From positions 2,837,305 to 2,901,304 of the forward strand of contig JAMXIF010000031.1 of the NCBI GenBank assembly GCA_028583685.1: a stretch of DNA of 64,000 nt, given 5' to 3'. The notes beneath the pieces are model-generated. The model had not been told where the DNA came from, made no database searches, and worked only from the letters and a program-made list of their open reading frames with translations. Position numbers and translations under genes: made by a program. Every line of letters starts with the position of its first letter. Positions within the stretch are counted from its first letter, which is position 1. The stretch is from Petaurus breviceps papuanus. Its lineage: Eukaryota > Chordata > Mammalia > Diprotodontia > Petauridae. This document shows positions 33,400-43,750 of the stretch, piece after piece.

Positions 33400-35080
33400 A
33401 ATACAGTCCTGATTTTCAGAAAAGAAAAGAGTGGTATCTTCAAACTATAGACCAGTGAACTCATTGACTTTGGTTCCTGGAAAAATTAAAGAACATATTA
33501 TAAAGGGATGCTTTCTGACCATTTAGAAAGGTAAGCAGTTCTATATAAGTATAAATATAGATTCTTCAAGAACAAATTATATCTAATAACTCTGTTAAAA
33601 GAAGACATAAATAAGTCCAGTCTAGCTAGCAGATAAGAATGCTACAGACAGAGGCAGCCAGGCAGCACAGCAAGTAACAGCACTGGCTCCAGTGTCAGGA
33701 TGACCTGGAGATCGAATCCCAGGCTCAGACACTTAGCACCCACCCAGAAACACCTGGCCGTGTAACCTTGAGCAAGTTACTTAACCCCAATTGCTTAGGG
33801 GTGGTCAGGTGGCTCAGTAAGTAAGAGCACCGGCTCCAGTGTTGGGATGACCTGGAGATCAAATCCTGGGCTCAGACACTCAGCACCACACCCAGAAATA
33901 ACTGGCCGTGTAACCTTGAGCAAGTTACTTATCCCTGATTGCTTAAAAAAAAAAAAAAAGAACGCTATAGACATAGTATACCTGTATTTTGGCAAAATAT
34001 CTGTCATCTTTGTGAACAAAATGCAGAAATATGATATAGATAATATTATAGGTTGGTAGATTTAGAACTGTTTACGTGACTGGATCCAATGATTAGTTAT
34101 TAATGGTTTATTGTCATTCTGTTGGAAGGTCTCTAGTAGAATGCCCCAGGGATCTGTCCTTTGCACTGGGATATTCTAGCCTATGAAGATCTTTTTGGAT
34201 TCTGATTGTCATGCAATGTGCTAGGCATTCTTCCTAGCTCTGTGTCACCTGAAAATCTGGCAAATGTTATTTGTGCCTTTATCAAGTCATTGATAAAAAA
34301 AAAAATGTTGAACATCCCAGGGCTAAGAGCAAATCCTTAATAAAATAATGATTAGGTTTAAGAGATAAAATTCTTCAGCTAGATTAAAAAAAACCAATTT
34401 CAGGCATAAAAATAGAGCAGGCACAGCTAGTCAATAGATTATATGGAAAAGACCTGAGGTTTTTAGTAGGTGCAAGTTCAATGAGATGCCAGTGCAACAT
34501 AACAGTTTAAAAAAGCTAATGTAACTTTTACTGTATAAATAGAAAAGTAGTTTCCAGAATTGAAAGGTAGTGAGGTAGCTGGTAATAGTCCTGTTGTATT
34601 CTTCCCTAATCAACCACAGATGTAATGTGGTGTTTAGTGAGAGGCTCCACATTGTAAGAAGAAAGGGAAATGAAAAACGGGAATAAATCCAGAGGATGAT
34701 GACGAAGGAATTTTATAGAACTTGTGACTGAATCATACAAGGACCAGGGAAAGAGAAATGGGGATGTTTAGAATGGAGAAAAGAAGCTCTGAGTGGGTGA
34801 ACATGATGGCTGATAAAGTCTTTGAAAAACTGTCATGTGGAATAGGGTTTAAACCTATTTGATTTGACCCCACAGAGAAGAACTAGGAACAGTGGGGAAC
34901 AGCACTGGGATACAATTTGATTGGATGAAAGGGAAAAAAAAAACCTTCCAAACAAGTAGAGTTGTTTAAAAGCAGAATGGACAGCCTCAGAAGTTAGGAC
35001 GTCTCTTATCATTCAAATGGAGATTTTTGGTGATGCTATAAAGGTGCTATTACAATGTAAAACATCTTCTGGCAAAAAGG
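33400..35080 (+). mobile_element. CR1/L3 LINE, interrupted by a dimeric SINE
   Basis: CAAACTATAGACCAGTGAAC near 33440, CCCCAGGGATCTGTCCTTTG at 34143 and the 3' part with GAAGAACTAGGAACAGTGGG and TTCAAATGGAGATTTTTGG follow CR1/L3 order. It is heavily decayed. The short frames in this interval are shadows. Confidence 0.6.
33651..33957 (+). mobile_element. Dimeric SINE (subtype A + subtype B)
   Basis: Left monomer 33651-33797 has CACCCACCCAGAAACACCTG and ends AATTGCTTA. Right monomer 33798-33957 starts GGGG, has CACCACACCCAGAAATAACT and ends in an A-tail. One 16-bp target duplication (AAGAAYGCTAYAGACA at 33635 and 33958) brackets the pair, so both monomers arrived in a single insertion. Confidence 0.85.
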
Positions 35081-36404
35081 AGCTTGACAAATAATTTCTC
35101 TTCCCTACCCTACTGCTGAGCATTCTGTTTAAAAGTGAAATGAAAGCCTGGCTTCACTGTACAAACAACCCTATGGCGGAGGAGTAGGTTGGAGTGTTGT
35201 ACATTTTGTCTAGTGAAAAGCAAGGCATTTACACATATTTAAATTTTATACTTCTTTCAATCTGACAGACCTTAATCAAGTGCTTACCATGTGTCAGGGT
35301 GTTATACCTTTGCCAAACCACATACCACCTTACACGAGTAGAGTACTTGGTATTCTTAAAAACATTTATAACCATGATTATTACCAAAGGGTATGCAAAA
35401 ACACATTAGTCACTGTTAGTTCATCATGGGCAATGTACAGATTACAAGTGTTTCTTAACTCTTCAAGTTCCTTTCTAAGTAGATTTTTGGAACATGGAAC
35501 CTATTTTCCTATAGAAATGTTATACATGATAGTTTCCAATTAAGCCCACAAAAGCCTAATTAATCCACAATGTACCTGAAGTAATAATATAAATAATACT
35601 ATTTTACCTTTACTTAAAAACACTTTTCATATTATGTTTCTTGGAGAAAAATATATTCAAAGTCCAGCTATTGGCACGACTCCCCTTGGTTTTGAGTGCT
35701 ATCAAATGGGAAAAGGATAGTAAATAAGTCCAGGTGAAAGTCACTAACTTGTTAATTTTCTACCTTTCTGGGTCATTTATTTTTCATAACTAGGCAGCAA
35801 AAAGATAGCTGCCTCCACTAGGAATAGGGCTTTAGATTTGGGCCTCCCTTGCCATCCATTTGCATGTGAGAGCTGTTCATAAGTAGGAATCCATTTTTCT
35901 TGAGTGAGTTTACTACTGACTTCCTAACAAATGGTAACCAATGCTATAAAAATATACAGAAATACTTGGCTTCTTTGGAGTTCTTGTAATGTCACTATAT
36001 TTTTGTTTTGTTTACAATTCCTATTAATGTGGACAAAGTATGGTCTTATATTATTTTTAGTTGGATACAAGAGTTGATAAAGCAGAGGAAAGAAAGATCT
36101 GGTGGTTTTTTGACCTCTAAAATTATTCTCCTTTTAAATTTATGAGAATAAGACAAAACCAACTCTCTTCTAACACTTCCCTTCTACTTATTTGCTACTC
36201 CAAAAAACGAGACTCATTCCTGAGATAAGTAAGAATTATCTCTGGTCTGTTCGATACCTTAAATTTTATTACAGGGAAAAAGTTAGTATTTAGACATTCT
36301 GATTATATATCAAGTCATTTTTTTCTTATGAAAATAGGGTTGGTTTTCATATTTTCTTACTAGTATTCATATTCCTAAGTAAAATAAAACTGAAGAGGTC
36401 AAAG
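35081..36404. other. Unclassified part of the last PRKAG2 intron
   Basis: No recognised repeat or gene. AT-rich; the frames present lack any family resemblance. Confidence 0.3.
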
Positions 36405-36615
36405 AATCCATGGCATAGTAAAAGTCAGGATGCATGTAGAGACCTGGGCTCTGATTTTGGCTCTGACAATTATATGACAAGTATGTGACTTTGGAGACGA
36501 ATTATTTCACCTTAGTGTCATCTATAAAATGGGGACAACGATACTTACACCGTGCCTGTCACTGGGTTGTTTGTTGTAAGGAAAGTGTTTTGTAAATCTT
36601 AATTTCTTATATAAA
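36405..36615 (+). mobile_element. MIR (sense)
   Basis: GACCTGGGCTCTGATTTTGG, ATCTATAAAATGGGGACAAC and AAAGTGTTTTGTAAATCTTA. Confidence 0.7.
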
Positions 36616-36908
36616 AGTGAGTTATTGTTAATGGAAATGAGTATGATAGAAATCTTAAAAATATTTTAGGCCACCTAGGAATTCCTGGGTATCAACACAA
36701 TACTTGAAAATTACAATTTTTTTATAAGTCTTTGCTTTACATCTACATAAAGCAAGGAACTCAAAAGAAATGAGAAAGACTGATAAAACTTGGGGTCTTG
36801 TTAAAGTAGAGCAACAACTAATAGGTGGTGGGATTTAAGGGAAAGTTATTTGCTACAACAATATGGGATCACCATGGTATGCTATATCTAGTCACACCTG
36901 CAAACTTA

Positions 36909-37076
<168 letters not shown>

Positions 37077-37620
37077 TTATTTTAAAATGCGTAATAATGA
37101 AAAGAAATTCATTAGTTCAGTGCAGTCTGGTGAACACATTCTCACCAACTCAGAGAAACATAATAACTCAGAACAAGAAAGTGCTTCAGATCTAATGGTA
37201 ATGTTGATTGATTACTTGAATTATTTGTAAGAAAATTAGCCAGGAGTATGTAGCTGACATTTATATTTGAGATGCCTTAAAACTTCAGAGGAGAAAAACA
37301 TTATAATTTAATACATAGAACAAAGAAGATAGAGTTATCTTCCTTTGAAATGCACGTGTTCCTCTATTAATTTCCAAGAAATGGTATCTTGCTTCAGCAA
37401 TATACCCCTTTACATGGGAAAGATGTCCAAATGATTATGCAAATAGTAAATAATAAAATGAAATATCTTAGATTACTTGATTTTAAATTGCCTTTCAGTC
37501 AAGAAACTCACATACTGAGAATAATTTCTCTGATATTTACTGTTTAGATGCTTTATTAACCATTATAAAGTGAAATGGTTTTCACTGACCTCCATTTTTA
37601 TGCCTTAAGAAAAAAACAAC

Positions 37621-37800
37621 AGGGGTGGCTAGGTGGGGTGGCTAGGTGGCAGTGAATAGAGCACTGGCCCTGGAGTCAGGAGGACCTGAGTTCAAATTGG
37701 GCCTCAGACACAACACAAAAAACTAGCCCTGTGACCTTGGGCAAGTCACTTAATCCCAAGTGCCCTACCTTCCCCCCTCAAAAAAAAAAAAAAAAAAAAG
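37621..37800 (+). mobile_element. WSINE1-like SINE with a duplicated head
   Basis: The head GGGTGGCTAGGTGG is present twice in a row, then CTGGAGTCAGGAGGACCTGA and a 20-base A-tail. Confidence 0.88.
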
Positions 37801-38869
37801 AAAACAAACAAACAACAAAAAACTATCTACAAAAATTTTTCCTGCTTCTGGATGATATTTTGAAAGCACTACTCAAAATAAAGAAATCCTTACCAATGAG
37901 TACAGGAGTACAAAACACTAACTCTGTTCTGACTCAAAGAACCATTAAGACTTTAGGACTGAGGTAACTACATACCAGTTAGGGTACCTTAGAGATCCTC
38001 TTCTCTTGTATTTGAACAGTCATACCAACCTGATACAAAATGGGGAACACAGGAAAGAGATAGAAAAAGGGGGAAATTCTTTTTTTTTTAACATATTTTC
38101 CTCTAATATGATGTTGGTGATGCTTTTGATATAATATTTTTTGGGGGTGGTGGTGGTAAAATATACTTAATCACTTGGTTATCTTTCTCATGTCAAATAT
38201 CACAAAATTTCTCTCAAGTTTATCTCAAAAGGAAGAAGTCAGATTAAACTAAAGCTCTTCAGTAACAGTAAAACAGGACAGAAGAGGTCTAAGAAGACTT
38301 TAAATTGTCTCCCCATAGGAGACTATTTGAAGATTCTATAATAATTATTTAAAGTAACAATCCTTTCACTTAGTGGAATTTAAGGGTTCTCCCAGTTAGA
38401 GAAGCTATTATGTCACTAATTAAAGCTGACTGCAAAATATATTTCCTATTTCGACCCAGGCTAGGAATTTTCCCTGTTCATACTATCAGATTCACATGTA
38501 TTCAATATTTACAGGATGGCCAAATAGTCAATTTCAATACAGACATCTAAGAATGTAAATTACTCAGTTGAAATACAGTATTTCAAATTGTGGAAATCAA
38601 ACAACTCACTTAGAAATTAAATTACTGTTGCAAAGTTACTTTTTCTAGCTCATCAAAAGAATGAAGATTCTAAAGCGAACAAGGCTGTTGATAATTTTAG
38701 GCAAAAATTCAATTCTTTCTTATTAAGTTTATTAAGATATCTTATTCCTGGTCAATTTTGTCTTATGGAAAGTCTGGAAGTCCATAAAACAAAACAAAAC
38801 AAAAATCATCAACTGAAGAACTTAATATGTTTAATATAGATTCCTGGCCAGGGAACAAAAGCTAGTAAA
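37801..38869. other. Unclassified PRKAG2 intron sequence
   Basis: AT-rich, no recognised repeat. Confidence 0.3.
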
Positions 38870-39481
38870 ATGCATTTTCCTAGCCTTGCAAATCTTATCA
38901 AGAAAGACTTTACACTGAAAAAGGAAAGGAAAATGGAGAAAAATGTCTATGAATATGTCCACCAAGCTAGATTAGCAACAATGGAGGAAGACAAAGAGTG
39001 GTAGAGATACCCAGAAATTCACAGCAGGTAAAAGTCAGAAGAGGAGCTAGGGACTCCAGATGTACAGATAACAATGTGTGCTAAAGATCTTAATGCAGGT
39101 AAGCAAAGCTGATCCAGCAGGTGTCACTGAGACTTGGTGGGATGAGGGCCATAACGAGAATACAGTTCTGGAAAGGCATACCTCATTCAAAAGAAATGGA
39201 AGAGTGGGTGGGTGAGGAGGAAGAGCCAAAAGAATATTGTATATTAAAGAGATATACTTGTGAGAAAATCCAACAGTCAGAGCTGGAGAAGTACTATAGA
39301 GAGAGCATTTTGGTGAAGATCAAGAAGGGGAAATCAAAGTGGTATTATCATCAGTGTATACTACAGTCTACCTGGGCAGAAAGAGGAAATACATGAGTTC
39401 AAGAAACAGACCACAAGCCAGGCATAGAGGCATCTTTTATTATCTAGGTAGCTGAGACAGCTTTTTTTTTTGTTGTTGTTG

Positions 39482-39574
39482 GTATATGATCCTTTATTTT
39501 GGGAGTGCAGAGCCAGTGGAAAACCAACTGCTTCTTACACGTGGTTTAAAAATGGTGAAGCCATTGTGCCAGAG
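39482..39574 (+). pseudogene. Contactin-type Ig-domain exon fragment, carried in by the L1 copy
   Basis: An open 31-codon stretch reads VYDPLFWECRASGKP, then TASYTWFKNGEAIVPE, followed directly by a perfect donor GTAAGT (39575-39580). FWEC-x-ASGKP-x-x-x-Y-x-W-x-KNGE is the pattern of the fourth Ig domain of contactins (CNTN1/3/4/5/6 in my memory), with the Ig Cys and Trp present. The exon is cut at its 5' side by the A-tail junction at 39481. It is on the opposite strand to both L1 and PRKAG2. No other contactin exon is near, so it is not a local gene. Confidence 0.75.
39493..39498 (-). terminator. AATAAA used by the chimeric L1 transcript
   Basis: The antisense of the codons for Leu-Phe in the contactin-type exon creates AAAATAAAG. 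The A-tail begins about 12 nt further on, the normal distance from signal to cleavage, so this signal probably ended the RNA that was copied. Confidence 0.7.
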
Positions 39575-39981
39575 GTAAGTACATTTTTATATATACTGAT
39601 ACATCGGTATTAATCCCATGGCCTTGAATTTTAGTTAGATTGTTTTTAATTAGATATATTTATAAATTGTTCCTGTTGTAACAGGCAAAAATGGGAAGTA
39701 CTGAGACAAATATTATGATGATTAAAATAAGAAAAAACAAAACCTTTACCTTAAATTTTCATTCATAAATGACAAAGTCAATTTTCCCCAGAATTCACAG
39801 AATCTAGGATGTAGAGCTCAGAGGATCCTTAGAGGTCATTTTGTCCAACCTCCTAATTTTATAGATGAGGAAGCAGAGATGCACAGAGTGGAACTTCCTT
39901 GCCCAAGGTTACACAGGTTCTCTGATTCCAATCCCATTACTCTTTGCTTCTCATAGTTTAGTCACACCTGTTGCCTTTAAA

Positions 39982-41173
39982 TTAAGCCAATAATTTCTTC
40001 AATCTTCTCCTTAATTTTGCATGTGCTTTCTCTGTAAGAGCTTCTCATGCTTCTTGTATCTGAATGTCAAATTTTCTATTCAATCCTTGTGTTTTCATCA
40101 AGAATGCTTGAAAGTCCTCTATTCCACTGAATGACCATATTTTCCCCTGAAACATGATACTCAGTTTTGCTGGGTAGGTGATTCTTGGTTTTAATCCCAG
40201 CTCCTTTGACCTCTGGAATATCACATTCCAAGCCCTTCAATCCCTCAGTGTAGAAGCTGCCAGATCCTGGGTTATCCTGATTGTATTTCTACAATATTGA
40301 AATTGTTTCTTCTTGGCTGCTTGTAATATTCTCTCCTTGATCTGGGAATTTCGGAACCTGGCTATAATATTCCTAGGAGTTTTCTTTTTGGGATCTTTTT
40401 CAGGAGGTGATTGGTGGATTCTTTCAACCTCTATTTTGCCCTCTAGTACTAAAATATCAGGGCAGTTTTCCTTGAGGATTTTTTGGAGGATGATTTCTAG
40501 GTTCTTTCTTTGATCATGGCTTTCAGGTAGTCCAATAATTTTAAAATTATCTCTCTTGTATCTATTTTCCAGGTGAGTGGTTTTTCCAATGAGATATTTC
40601 ACATTGCCTTCTATTCTTTCATTTGTTTGGATCTGTTTAACAGCATCTTGATTTCTCATAAAGTCATTAACTTCCATTTTCTCTAATCTAATTCTGAAGC
40701 AATGATTCTCCTCAGTGAGCTTTTGAGATTCTTTTTCCATCTGGCAAATATAGCTTTTTAAGGCATTCTTCTCCTCATTGCCTTTTTGAGCCTCTTTTCA
40801 TTTGAGTTAGTCTATTTTTTAAGGTGTTATTTTCCTCAGTCAGGCTGTTGACTCTCATTTCGTAATTTTCTTGCATCGTTCTCATTTCTCTTCCCAATTT
40901 TTCCTCCACTTCTCTTATCTGCTTCTTAAGGTCCTCTATGGCCTGCAACCAGCTTGTATTTTCCCTTGAAGCTTTTGGTGCAGGAGTTCTGACTTCACTG
41001 TCTTCCTCCTGTTCATGCTTTGATCCTTTTTGTCCCCAAAACAGGAGTCTAATGTTGGAATCTTCTGTCTGCTTTGCTTCCTTTGCCTGGTCATGTTGCC
41101 ACTCAATTACTTGACTTCTGGGCTTTTTTGCCACAGTAGGACTCTGCCACCAGACAGGGGAGCTTCGTACCAA
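39982..41173 (-). pseudogene. L1 ORF1p, broken
   Basis: ORF1p is the trimeric RNA-binding chaperone of L1. The N-terminal part (start at 41173) leads into a long coiled coil with heptads (IEDLKKQIREVEEKLGREM). The RRM-like part reads YKRDNFKIIGLPES, and the C-terminal domain reads PPEKDPKKKTPRNIIARF, ERILQAAKKKQFQY and IRITQDLAASTLRD. One frameshift lies near 40780, one in-frame TGA follows STLRD at 40234-40236, another comes after IQIQEA, and the frame ends with LKKLLA at 39982. The copy is therefore not functional but only moderately decayed. Confidence 0.85.
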
Positions 41174-41771
41174 ACCCTGGGGTTTTCTCAGCTGCCAGAG
41201 GTATTAGTTGGGTGCCCTCTCTGAAGCCTCCACACGCTCTGGCAAGCTGGTCACACACCCCAGGACCTCCACCCTAGACCTCAATCAAGATCCAAGCAGG
41301 TTAAAGCAAGAGCGATTATCCCTCAGACTGGTGCTTGGTGCCCCTACACTCTGCAGGCCAGGAACTGAAGCTGCCATGTGGGAGTGGCTGCACAGCCACA
41401 GCTCCTCAGTGGCTTCTCACCCCGGGGGCAAAAGCTGATGCACTTCCAACTACTGGGTCCCAAAGTCCAGACTGCACCGACCTCTCACTTTGTCCTTACC
41501 ATCTATATGTTGGTAATTCTGGAAATGGCCACAGCTGCTGGTGATCTGGAGTCCCTCCAGCCAGTGGCTGGTGGAGCTGGGCTCAGCTCCCAGAGCACTG
41601 TGCTGGACTATTCCTGCTGGGGTGCCGGGCTGTCCTCAGCGGGAGGTTAGCTTCTCTGTGTCATTTTGTGGGTTCTGAAGCTCCAAAGTTTGTTCAGAGT
41701 CCCCTTTTACATGGATTGGGGAAGGTGGAAGCCAGAGCCATGCGGAGGACCTGCTTCTACTTTGCCATCTT
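41174..41771 (-). promoter_or_regulatory. L1 5' UTR (internal promoter region)
   Basis: GC-rich and CpG-containing, unlike all surrounding DNA, and ends at the element's AAGATGGC start. L1 5' UTRs carry an RNA polymerase II promoter. It points in the same direction as PRKAG2 and lies upstream of the exons for residues 529-569. Activity is not shown by sequence. Confidence 0.6.
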
Positions 41772-41780
41772 CTGAGACAG

Positions 41781-42089
41781 TTTTTTTTTTTTTAAAGCAA
41801 CTGGGGTTAAGTAACTTGCTCAAGGTTACACGGCCAGTTATTTCTGGGTGTGGTGCTGAGTATCTGAGCCTGGGATTCGATCCAGGTCATCCCGACACTG
41901 GAGCTGGTGCTCTTACTCGCTGAGCCCCCTGGCTGCCCCTAAGCAATTGGGGTTAAGTAACTTGCTCAAGGTTACACGGCCAGGTGTTTCTGGGTGGGTG
42001 CTAAGTGTCTGAGCCCGGGATTTGATCTCCAGGTCGTCCTGACACTGGAGCCGGTGCTCTTACTCACTGTGCTACCTGGCTGCCCCTAT
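41781..42089 (-). mobile_element. Dimeric SINE (subtype A + subtype B)
   Basis: Read on the minus strand, the left monomer (42087-41941) has CACCCACCCAGAAACACCTG and ends AATTGCTTA. The right monomer (41940-41793) begins GGGGCAGCC, has CACCACACCCAGAAATAACT and ends in the A-tail. Order, junction and signatures match the copy at 33651. CTGAGACAG lies on both sides (41772 and 42090). The flanks differ from those at 33651, so the two dimers are not copies made by local duplication. Confidence 0.88.
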
Positions 42090-43499
42090 CTGAGACAGCT
42101 TTTAACCAAAACAGAGCAGCTAATAATTCTTTAACTTGCCTTGATGATCATTTCATACTTCAAAAGGTAAAGGAACCAAAAAGGGAAATCCAACTCTGGT
42201 CTTCACCAATAAGGAGAAACTGGTTGCTGCAATAATAATGATGGCAACCTTGTGGAAAATTGACTATTCCATCTTAGAATTTGTAATACAGAAAAGTTAG
42301 CTCTACTTTGCTATTTTGGGAGAGATTTCAAAATATTCAAAGAAAGGAAAGATAGAATCCCATAGATAAAAATGCTATCAGGGAAGCAAGCCCAGAAGGG
42401 GTGGGAAGCTCTCAAGAATTCAATTCTGAAGACACAGAGCAACAACTCTCATGTGGGGAAAAAGTCTGAAGAGAACAAATGCATACACAGGAAATTCAAC
42501 TATCAAATTAGATTTTTTTAAAATTAAGATTTTCCCAATTATGAAGCATTTCTCTTTTCTTACCAACTTAGATCTTAAAGATGTACAGAAGATGGAAACA
42601 AGATAACTAAGGATGCATACAAAAACACGGCATGACAGGAGTGGCAAAACTCAGAATGTTTCAGTTGAAGCTGGCAAAGAAAACAAAGGACATTCAGAAA
42701 GGAGCTGCTATTGCTCAGGGTGGATGGAATGATAATGGATAAGGAAGAAGACAGTGAGCAACTCATCTCTTATTTTGCTTGTTTTCTCTGCCAAACAGAG
42801 TTTATATCCAAGAGAAGGAGGGAGATAAAAAGAGTTGCTAGATGCCCTTGATGAGCTAAAATCATGTGATCCAGATGAACTACATTCTAGGGCATTGAAA
42901 GTATGGGTAGAAGTTGATTCTTGAGTACAGTGACCTTTGAAAACCCCTGGAGAAATGTATAGCTTCCACAGAACTGGAGAAAGGTTAATTATAACTTAAT
43001 TAAAAAAAAAAAGGGAAGATGGTAGAATCTGCAAAGTAAAGGCCAATGGGCTTGCCTTTGGTTGTTGGCAAATTTTTGGAATATAACAACAGGAACACCT
43101 GGAAAAGGAAGCAGGGACTACAAAGTGCTATCACGGCTCTGACAGGAACAAGCTGTACCAAACTAACAGTGTCCTTTATTATAGGGTTACTCAACTTGTA
43201 GATCAGGGGAATGTTGCAGATACAGCTTACCTAGATCTTAGCAAAGCATTTAAAAAATTTTTATGCTACTTTTGTGGACATGCTAAAGACATATAGACTA
43301 ATGATAACACACTTAGGTACATTTAAGTTGAATGGCCCGACCCAAAGAATAGGCATCAATAGTTTATTATCTATTTGCAAGGAGAGCTCCTGGGCTCTGT
43401 GCTGTGTAACATTTTATCAGTGAATTAGCGAAAGGTATAGATAGCATGCATATCAAATCTACAAATGACTGAAAGCTGAGAGGGACAGCTAACACACTG

Positions 43500-43750
43500 G
43501 AGGATAGATAGCTTGGTATAACTGCCAGAGCACTCAACCTGGAATCTCAGACATAGGTTCAAATCTTGTCTCAGAAACTTATTAGCTATGGAAGTGAAGT
43601 TTATTGACTTCTAACCTCTCTAAGTCTATTTCCTCATCTGTAAGATGAGGATAACAGCCCCTATCTCAAAGGGTTGTGAAGACCAAACAAGATAATTTAG
43701 AAAAAAACATTTTGCAATCTTTAAAGTATTATATTAATGTAACCTACTAA
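43500..43750 (+). mobile_element. MIR (sense) inside the CR1/L3 element
   Basis: AATCTCAGACATAGGTTCAA, TCTATTTCCTCATCTGTAAG and CTATCTCAAAGGGTTGTGAA. The CR1/L3 text breaks at GGAGGATAGAT and resumes at GTCAAGATTCAAAAAGATC. Confidence 0.7.

Larger units (their letters stand above)
39461..41771 (-). mobile_element. Chimeric L1 retrocopy: L1 5' UTR + ORF1 + non-L1 3' part with antisense contactin-type exon
   Basis: On the minus strand the copy starts AAGATGGCAAAGTAGAAGC, runs through a GC-rich 5' UTR and ORF1, and passes at about 39975 into sequence that is not L1. The final part contains an MIR in opposite orientation (about 39790-39960) and the antisense of an Ig-domain exon, then a 10-base A-tail preceded by AAC repeats. 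CTGAGACAG plus T-run flanks both ends (39452 and 41772), the target duplication. ORF2 and the usual L1 3' UTR are absent. The shape resembles half-L1 (HAL1) elements, but the host-derived tail suggests read-through of an L1 fragment in a contactin intron. Confidence 0.8.

Noticed and set aside
39482-39574. A contactin gene located here
   Set aside because: Only one truncated exon is present, it ends in the A-tail of a retrocopy, and it is antisense within a PRKAG2 intron.
40237-41173. Host protein-coding gene with coiled coil
   Set aside because: The two frames are the halves of L1 ORF1p (coiled coil, RRM, C-terminal domain) with a frameshift and stops.
41208-41650. Overlapping GC-rich open frames of 64-90 codons
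   Set aside because: They lie on the antisense of the L1 5' UTR; the length reflects base composition.
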